A DNA stretch of 11,215 nt, taken from contig CALAOB010000119.1 in the NCBI GenBank assembly GCA_937927445.1, positions 1 through 11,215 on the forward strand. The letters are read 5' to 3'. Of this stretch, positions 6,884 to 11,215 are shown in pieces. How positions within the stretch are numbered: the first letter of the stretch is position 1; every line of letters begins with the position of its first letter. The position numbers and the translations under genes are program-made. This stretch comes from an uncultured Oribacterium sp. (GTDB taxonomy: Bacteria; Bacillota; Clostridia; Lachnospirales; Lachnospiraceae). The notes beneath the pieces were generated by a model. That model did no database searches. It was not told the DNA's origin and was given only the letters and a program-made list of their open reading frames with translations.

Positions 6884-7702
6884 ATGTACAGAGTCCTGGT
6901 GGCAGATGATGAGGCCATCGAGCGAAAGGTGCTGGTGAAAAAGCTGCGCCAGAAGTTCGGTGAGGAAACAGCGGAATTTTACGAGGCGGAGAATGGCCGT
7001 GAGGTGCTGAAGCTGTATGCGGAAAAGGGCGCGGATATCCTGCTGCTGGACATCGAGATGCCAGGCATCACGGGACTGGAGGCAGCGGAGCAGATCCGTC
7101 AGAAGGACCGGAACTGTGCCATTCTCTTTTTGACCGCCTTTAACGAGTTTGACTATGCGCGGAAGGCGATTTCCGTGCATGCGCTCGATTATCTGCTGAA
7201 GCCGTACGATGAGACGGAACTCTTTCTCTCGATCGATTCGGCGATGCACTATGTCGATCAGGTGAAGGCCGGTCAGCTGCAGCCACTGCCACAGCTGGAA
7301 ACGCAGGCAACGGCAGATGGATCCTCCGGGCTGGAAACGTCGGGTGAAGGAGAAGCAGGCCTTGCGCAGGAAGAGAGTGGTGAGGATAAGATCGTATCCC
7401 GCATGCGCCACTACGTGGAGGAGCATTATATGGAGGATATCTCCGTACTGGATATCGCGAGTGCCTTCGGCTACAGCGAAGCGTACTTCTGTAAGCTCTT
7501 CAAGCAGAACTTCGGAAAGAATTTCGTGACCTATCTGACAGAGTACAGGGTAGAGCTCGCGAAGAAGTCACTCGCGGATCTTTCCTGCAACGTAAAGGAA
7601 GTCGGGCAGCGGGTCGGCTATGCGGACAGTAATTATTTCACGAAGGTGTTTCGCCGGATCACCGGCATGAGCCCGTCGGAGTATCGGAATCAGCTGGGCT
7701 GA
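6884..7702 (+). CDS. YesN-type response regulator with AraC-family DNA-binding domain
   Basis: A 272-residue transcription factor and the expected phosphorylation partner of the adjacent kinase. The receiver domain (1 to about 122) has the acidic pair D8-D9, phosphoacceptor D56 in LLLDIEMPG, T84 and K106 in LLKPYDE. A flexible acidic and Gln/Gly-rich linker (about 130-168) leads to a C-terminal AraC/XylS domain (about 170-270) with two helix-turn-helix motifs (about 187-207 and 236-257); the signature-like YADSNYFTKVFRRITGMSPS spans 246-265. At 272 residues it is shorter than B. subtilis YesN-type regulators (about 370), lacking their middle region. The start follows a purine-rich GGGAGAAAGG (6871-6880). 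It is the last gene before a strong terminator. By family precedent it would activate a nearby transporter promoter, and the TRAP operon is the obvious candidate. Confidence 0.93.
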   Translation: MYRVLVADDEAIERKVLVKKLRQKFGEETAEFYEAENGREVLKLYAEKGADILLLDIEMPGITGLEAAEQIRQKDRNCAILFLTAFNEFDYARKAISVHALDYLLKPYDETELFLSIDSAMHYVDQVKAGQLQPLPQLETQATADGSSGLETSGEGEAGLAQEESGEDKIVSRMRHYVEEHYMEDISVLDIASAFGYSEAYFCKLFKQNFGKNFVTYLTEYRVELAKKSLADLSCNVKEVGQRVGYADSNYFTKVFRRITGMSPSEYRNQLG

Positions 7703-7728
7703 TTGTTCATAAAAACGTCATGATAGTG

Positions 7729-7780
7729 AGAGAAACTGTAATTTGTTGTGCATATCGTACAAATTACGGCTTCTCTTTTT
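7729..7780 (+). terminator. Intrinsic terminator after the response regulator gene
   Basis: AGAGAA (7729-7734) pairs with TTCTCT (7771-7776) and GTAATTTGT (7738-7746) with ACAAATTAC (7759-7767). Between these helices C36-G69 and T37-G68 type pairs (7736/7769, 7737/7768) leave only one mismatch. TTTTT runs through 7776-7780. It separates the kinase-to-regulator cluster from the TRAP operon. Confidence 0.85.
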
Positions 7781-7792
7781 GTATATATTGAT

Positions 7793-7826
7793 AAATGTGA
7801 ATAAGAATTGTGAACAAAATGTTAAA
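7793..7826. promoter_or_regulatory. Tandem TGTGAAYAA direct repeat upstream of dctP
   Basis: TGTGAATAA (7796-7804) and TGTGAACAA (7809-7817) are near-identical copies 13 bp apart, inside a stretch resembling bases 222-252. They lie about 75-95 bp before the predicted dctP transcription start. AraC-family proteins usually bind direct repeats upstream of the promoter they activate, so this is a candidate site for the neighbouring regulator. The region is AT-rich, so chance similarity remains possible. Confidence 0.35.
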
Positions 7827-7854
7827 ATAGTACGGCAAATGTCAGAATTTTCCC

Positions 7855-7884
7855 CTGTCTCAACGCAGGATTGTTCTTTATAAT
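7855..7884 (+). promoter_or_regulatory. Predicted promoter of the TRAP operon
   Basis: A consensus -10 box TATAAT (7879-7884) is paired only with a poor -35 (CTGTCT at 7855-7860, 18-bp spacing). A strong -10 with a weak -35 is typical of activator-dependent promoters. The leader would be about 60 nt, with GGAGG at 7939-7943. Confidence 0.5.
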
Positions 7885-7952
7885 GTACTTGTGTGTGAAA
7901 GACGTCCGCAGAGTGTGGATGTCTAAATTATACAAAATGGAGGATATCTATT

Positions 7953-9107
7953 ATGAAGAAGAGAATCTTAAGTGGCGTTCTCGCCGCAACCATGGTTGCA
8001 TCTCTTGCAGCCTGTGGCTCATCCAAGCCGGCTGAGACCACTGCAGCAGCAGCTACGACTGCAGCAGCTACCGAGGCAGCCGCTGAGGAGACCACTGCAG
8101 CAGCAGAGGAGAAGACAACGGAGGCCGCAGCAGCAGACGGTGAGTACACTGTGAACGAGGCTGCAGCAGCTGATCCTGCAGTAACCCTGACCATGGCTGA
8201 GGTTAATCCGCTCGAGGGTACCATCTGCGGACAGATGGATACCAAGTTCAAGGAGGCTGTTGAGGCCATCTCCGGTGGTTCCATCACCATCGACCTTCAG
8301 GCATCCGGCGTACTCGGCGCAGAGCAGGACGTTCTTGACTCTATGCTCGGCGGTGGCGGAGACATCGATATGTCCCGTATCTCTGCATTCGCTCTGACTT
8401 CCTACGGCGCATCCAAGTCCGTTCTTCTTTCTCTCCCGTACGTTTTCGAGTCCAGAGAGCATTTCTGGAACTTCGTTCACAGCGATCTCGGCGCAGAGAT
8501 TCTGAACGAGTCTGAGGAGGCTGGTGTTGGTATCAAGGGTCTCTTCTACGGCGAGGAGGGCTTCAGACACTTCTTCACTGTTGAGAGCAAGCCGGTTTCA
8601 ACCGTTGCTGATCTTAAGAACATGAAGATCCGTGTTTCCAACGACCCGATCATGCAGAAGATGGTTTCTTCTCTCGGTGCAAACCCTGCATCTGTTTCCA
8701 TGACCGAACTCTACTCCGCACTTCAGACAAACACCGTTGATGGTGCTGGTCAGCCGATCGCAAACTACGCTTCCAACCGTTTCGACGAGGTTGGTCCGAA
8801 CCTTACACTGGATGGTCACACACTGGGCGCAATCGAGGTTGTTATCTCTGATGATTCCTGGAACAACAAGCTGACCGACAACCAGAGAGACGTTATCACG
8901 GAGGCTTCCAAGATCGCTTCTGATTACTGCCAGAAGATCGCTGCTGAGACCGAGGATAAGGTTCTCGAGGAGCTCAAGGGCCGTGGCTGCAACGTGATCG
9001 AGATCACAGATAAGTCCGAGTGGGAGGCAGCTTGCGCACCGATCACTGAGGAGTACGCAACTGGCGAGCTTAAGGATGTTCTTGATCAGATCAAGGCACT
9101 TGCTTAA
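7953..9107 (+). CDS. dctP: TRAP transporter substrate-binding lipoprotein, DctP family
   Basis: Captures an organic-acid-type substrate outside the cell and passes it to the DctQ-DctM membrane unit. The 384-residue precursor has a lipoprotein signal with lipobox LAAC (18-21; C21 would be lipid-modified), then a disordered tether rich in Ala, Thr and Glu (about 22-75), then the DctP fold from about residue 78. Family features are visible: the segment MKIRVSNDP (224-232) with R227, the arginine that usually pairs with the substrate carboxylate, and ALQTNTVDGAGQP (256-268), matching the common ALQTGxVDGxExP motif. The substrate cannot be told from sequence; TRAP systems usually carry dicarboxylates, sugar acids or related carboxylates. 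GGAGG (7939-7943) precedes the ATG by 9 nt. Arginine is encoded mostly by AGA and valine and alanine often by GTT, GCT and GCA, unlike the upstream genes, which suggests high expression. Confidence 0.95.
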   Translation: MKKRILSGVLAATMVASLAACGSSKPAETTAAAATTAAATEAAAEETTAAAEEKTTEAAAADGEYTVNEAAAADPAVTLTMAEVNPLEGTICGQMDTKFKEAVEAISGGSITIDLQASGVLGAEQDVLDSMLGGGGDIDMSRISAFALTSYGASKSVLLSLPYVFESREHFWNFVHSDLGAEILNESEEAGVGIKGLFYGEEGFRHFFTVESKPVSTVADLKNMKIRVSNDPIMQKMVSSLGANPASVSMTELYSALQTNTVDGAGQPIANYASNRFDEVGPNLTLDGHTLGAIEVVISDDSWNNKLTDNQRDVITEASKIASDYCQKIAAETEDKVLEELKGRGCNVIEITDKSEWEAACAPITEEYATGELKDVLDQIKALA

Positions 9108-9128
9108 TCTGTACAAAAGCAACGAAAC

Positions 9129-9144
9129 GTCATTTTCGAATGAC
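9129..9144 (+). other. Small hairpin with TTCG loop after dctP
   Basis: GTCATT (9129-9134) pairs with AATGAC (9139-9144) around a TTCG tetraloop. It is the first of two consecutive hairpins in the 97-bp gap between dctP and dctQ and could protect the 3' end of dctP mRNA. Confidence 0.5.
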
Positions 9145-9150
9145 ATGTAG

Positions 9151-9190
9151 TGAGGTGCTCACGGCGTGTCCGTGAGCACCTCATAGTTTT
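9151..9190 (+). terminator. Strong intercistronic hairpin, likely leaky terminator or mRNA stabiliser
   Basis: TGAGGTGCTCACGG (9151-9164) pairs perfectly with CCGTGAGCACCTCA (9170-9183): a 14-bp stem with a 5-nt loop. Only TAGTTTT follows, a weak T-tract. No obvious promoter lies between this stem and dctQ, so some transcription must pass. The arrangement would give more binding protein than membrane subunits, which is common for transporters with an external binding protein. Confidence 0.7.
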
Positions 9191-9204
9191 AGAAGGGGGA
9201 TTCT

Positions 9205-9765
9205 ATGCTTGACGCTTTAAAAAAGTTTGAGCCAATCTATGATTGGGTTTACAAAATCGTCATGGTGCTCTGTAAGCTGCTTCTCGTAGCTGATATCCTC
9301 ATCATGACCTGGGTTGTACTGGGACGTTACCTCACCTTCTTACCGGCGCCAGGCTGGGGCGAGGAAACGATTCTGACACTGATGGCCTATATGTCCGTTC
9401 TTTCAGCGGCACTGGCCATCCGTCGTAATGCACATATTCGTATGACGACCTTCGATCGTTATCTTCCGGTTGGGCTTCTGAAGGTTCTGGATCTTCTTGA
9501 TGATATCGCCGTTATGGTGCTTGCGTTCATCATGCTGATCGTCGGCTGGAAGTATGCGAACGGCATCGGCGCGAAGGGCTCCTTCATCTCCATGCCATGG
9601 CTCAGTAAGAAGTGGATGTACTTCCCGATTCCGCTGGCCGGCTTCGCGATGATCTTCTTCGAGCTGGAACGTCTGGTCATCGATATCGAGCATATCATGG
9701 ATAAGAATTATAAGCCGGATGACGGCATGCATTTTGACACACCGGATGAAAAGGAGGCGAAATAA
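9205..9765 (+). CDS. dctQ: TRAP transporter small membrane subunit, DctQ family
   Basis: The small integral membrane component that forms the transport unit with DctM and helps dock the binding protein. The 186-residue protein has four predicted membrane helices (about 15-40, 55-73, 93-116 and 137-157). Typical DctQ landmarks are W51 followed by EE (53-54) at the start of helix 2, the RRNAHIRM segment (73-80) after helix 2, and a Trp/Pro entry to helix 4 (W137, P141). The C-terminal tail is acidic and cytoplasmic. GGGGGA (9195-9200) precedes the ATG by 4 nt. Two bases separate its stop from dctM, so the two are translationally coupled. Confidence 0.93.
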   Translation: MLDALKKFEPIYDWVYKIVMVLCKLLLVADILIMTWVVLGRYLTFLPAPGWGEETILTLMAYMSVLSAALAIRRNAHIRMTTFDRYLPVGLLKVLDLLDDIAVMVLAFIMLIVGWKYANGIGAKGSFISMPWLSKKWMYFPIPLAGFAMIFFELERLVIDIEHIMDKNYKPDDGMHFDTPDEKEAK

Positions 9766-9767
9766 TT

Positions 9768-11102
9768 ATGGCAAATACAACCGCTATTGCAGTTCTCCTG
9801 ATTACATTCTTCGTACTGATTTTCCTCAGAGTGCCGATCGCGTACTCTGTAGCACTTTCATCGGTCTGCTGTCTGATGTATCAGGGACTTCCTCTGAATA
9901 CTGTTGCACAGCAGATGGTAAAGGGTATTTCTTCTTTCTCACTGATGGCCGTTCCGTTCTTCATCACCATGGGTGTATACATGGGAACCGGTGGTATCTC
10001 TGAGAAGCTCCTGGATCTGGCAGACGCCTGTGTCGGCTGGATGACCGGTGGTCTTGCCATGGTAAATATCCTGGCATCCTACTTCTTCGGTGGTATCTCC
10101 GGATCCGCTTCTGCAGATACGGCCTCCCTCGGTTCGCTTGAGATCCCGATGATGGTCAACCGTGGATATGATGTCGACTTCGCGACGGCTGTTACCATCG
10201 CATCCTCTGTCGAGGGTATGCTGGTTCCGCCATCTCATAACATGGTTATCTATGCGACCACCGCAGGTGGTATCTCCATCGGCTCCCTCTTCCTCGCAGG
10301 TTACCTTCCGGGCGTTGTTCTCGCAGGTTCCCTGATGATCGGTTCCTACATCATCTCGAAGAAGAGACATTATCCAAAGGGAGAGCCGTTCTCTCTGAAG
10401 AGACTGGGCCGCACTCTGGCAACCTCGATCTGGGCACTGATGTGCATCCTGATCGTCGTAGTCGGTGTCGTAGCCGGTGTGTTCACAGCGACCGAGTCTG
10501 CTGCGATCGCCGTTATCTACTCACTGCTTGTATCGATTTACGTTTATAAGGGTATCACCTGGAAGCAGGCATGGGAGTGCCTCGACAGCTGTGTAGAGAC
10601 CCTCGGTATCGTACTGATCCTCATCTCTACCTCCTCCATCTTCGGCTACTGCCTGACCAGACTTCACGTTCCGGATCTCGCAGCAAACCTGATCACCGGC
10701 GTTTCGAATAACCCGGTTGTCATCGCACTGCTCGTGAACCTCATCCTTCTGATCCTCGGCTGTATCATGGATATGGCACCGATCATCCTGATTTCGACCC
10801 CGATCCTTCTCCCGATCGTTATGTCCATCGGTATGGATCCTGTTCAGTATGGTATCATCCTCGTCCTCAACTGTGGTATCGGTCTTCTGACACCGCCGGT
10901 TGGCTCGGTTCTCTTTATCGGTGCAGCGATTGCGAAGCGTCCGATGGAGAAGATCGTCGTAGCGATGCTTCCGTTCTATGTGATGATGGTTGTCGCACTG
11001 ATGCTGATCACCTTCGTTCCGAACATCTCCCTCATCATCCCGAAGCTCTTCGGATATGTACAGCAGGGTACCGGTGTTCTTTCCATGATCGGCAAGCTGT
11101 AA
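9768..11102 (+). CDS. dctM: TRAP transporter large permease subunit, DctM family
   Basis: The large membrane subunit that moves the substrate, driven in characterised systems by a sodium gradient. The 444-residue protein is very hydrophobic with about 11-12 membrane segments, near the usual family length of about 425-430. Conserved DctM motifs are FFGGISGSASADTASLG (106-122), VPPSH (153-157), GVFTATESAA (237-246), CIMDMAPII (332-340) and TPPVG (375-379); these small- and polar-residue hairpin regions form the substrate and ion path. The site AAGGAGG (9751-9757), inside the end of dctQ, lies 10 nt before the ATG. It is the last gene of the operon, followed by a terminator. Confidence 0.95.
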   Translation: MANTTAIAVLLITFFVLIFLRVPIAYSVALSSVCCLMYQGLPLNTVAQQMVKGISSFSLMAVPFFITMGVYMGTGGISEKLLDLADACVGWMTGGLAMVNILASYFFGGISGSASADTASLGSLEIPMMVNRGYDVDFATAVTIASSVEGMLVPPSHNMVIYATTAGGISIGSLFLAGYLPGVVLAGSLMIGSYIISKKRHYPKGEPFSLKRLGRTLATSIWALMCILIVVVGVVAGVFTATESAAIAVIYSLLVSIYVYKGITWKQAWECLDSCVETLGIVLILISTSSIFGYCLTRLHVPDLAANLITGVSNNPVVIALLVNLILLILGCIMDMAPIILISTPILLPIVMSIGMDPVQYGIILVLNCGIGLLTPPVGSVLFIGAAIAKRPMEKIVVAMLPFYVMMVVALMLITFVPNISLIIPKLFGYVQQGTGVLSMIGKL

Positions 11103-11133
11103 GCAACGTGTCTACATGTGAATTTATGCGATT

Positions 11134-11169
11134 AAAAAGCGCGGCGGTTGAATCCGCCGTGCTTTTTTT
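11134..11169 (+). terminator. Intrinsic terminator of the TRAP operon
   Basis: GCGCGGCGG (11139-11147) pairs with CCGCCGTGC (11154-11162) through 9 bp including one G-T pair, with a 6-nt loop. The stem is flanked by five A (11134-11138) and by seven T (11163-11169), so the A and T tracts can extend the stem. It lies 31 bp after the dctM stop. Confidence 0.92.
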
Positions 11170-11215
11170 ACTTTATAGGAAAGTGCATCGATTATGATTT
11201 TGACTTAACGTATGT

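Noticed and set aside
5279..7426. A 715-codon open frame on the minus strand opposite the sensor kinase and regulator genes
   Set aside because: It is antisense to two genes with unmistakable domains and conserved catalytic motifs. Its translation is rich in Leu, His and Arg with no recognisable domain, as expected from the complement of GC-rich codons.
11200..11215. TTGACT near the right edge as the -35 box of a next gene
   Set aside because: The window ends before any -10 box could be seen.
1..11215. CRISPR array, tRNA or rRNA genes, insertion sequence ends
   Set aside because: I saw no regularly spaced repeats, no tRNA-like cloverleaf, no rRNA motif and no transposase. The only mobile-element signal is the intron end at 1-53.

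Overview
The window looks like chromosomal DNA of a medium-to-high-GC clostridial Firmicute, most likely a Lachnospiraceae-type anaerobe. This is inferred from AGGAGG-type ribosome binding sites, a CBS/DRTGG family II pyrophosphatase, a TetM-like GTPase fused to a YacP/Rae1-type NYN domain, a YesM/YesN two-component pair, and a lipoprotein with an Ala/Thr/Glu-rich linker. All eight complete genes are on the + strand.

Layout: (1) Bases 1-53 are the 3' end of a group II intron: the 3' strand of domain V and all of domain VI with its bulged adenosine. The intron body lies outside the window. (2) Bases 54-381 are non-coding apart from a doubtful short exon frame. They hold a GC-rich hairpin, an AT-rich stretch that resembles a second intergenic region in the window, a perfect 14-bp palindrome and a good sigma-A promoter. 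(3) Bases 382-2100 encode a CBS/DRTGG manganese-dependent pyrophosphatase. A 125-bp spacer with an 11-bp-stem hairpin follows. (4) Bases 2226-7702 form a tight cluster: a shikimate-kinase-like P-loop kinase, the GTPase-NYN fusion, a YesM-type sensor kinase and a YesN-type AraC response regulator, with junctions of +1, -8 and +30 nt. It ends at a strong intrinsic terminator (7729-7780). (5) Bases 7953-11102 encode a complete three-part TRAP transporter (dctP, dctQ, dctM) with its own promoter, two hairpins between dctP and dctQ, and a terminator after dctM.

Working together: the sensor/regulator pair sits directly upstream of the TRAP operon, and the TRAP promoter has a good -10 but a poor -35, so control of uptake by this pair is the natural hypothesis. 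The most unusual product is the GTPase-NYN fusion. It joins a ribosome-binding GTPase of the TetM/EF-G class, which lacks the TetM drug-release loop, to a nuclease domain related to B. subtilis Rae1, which cuts mRNA in the ribosomal A site. Both halves keep their key residues. The neighbouring kinase-like protein lacks the shikimate-binding arginine, so its annotation should be treated with care.
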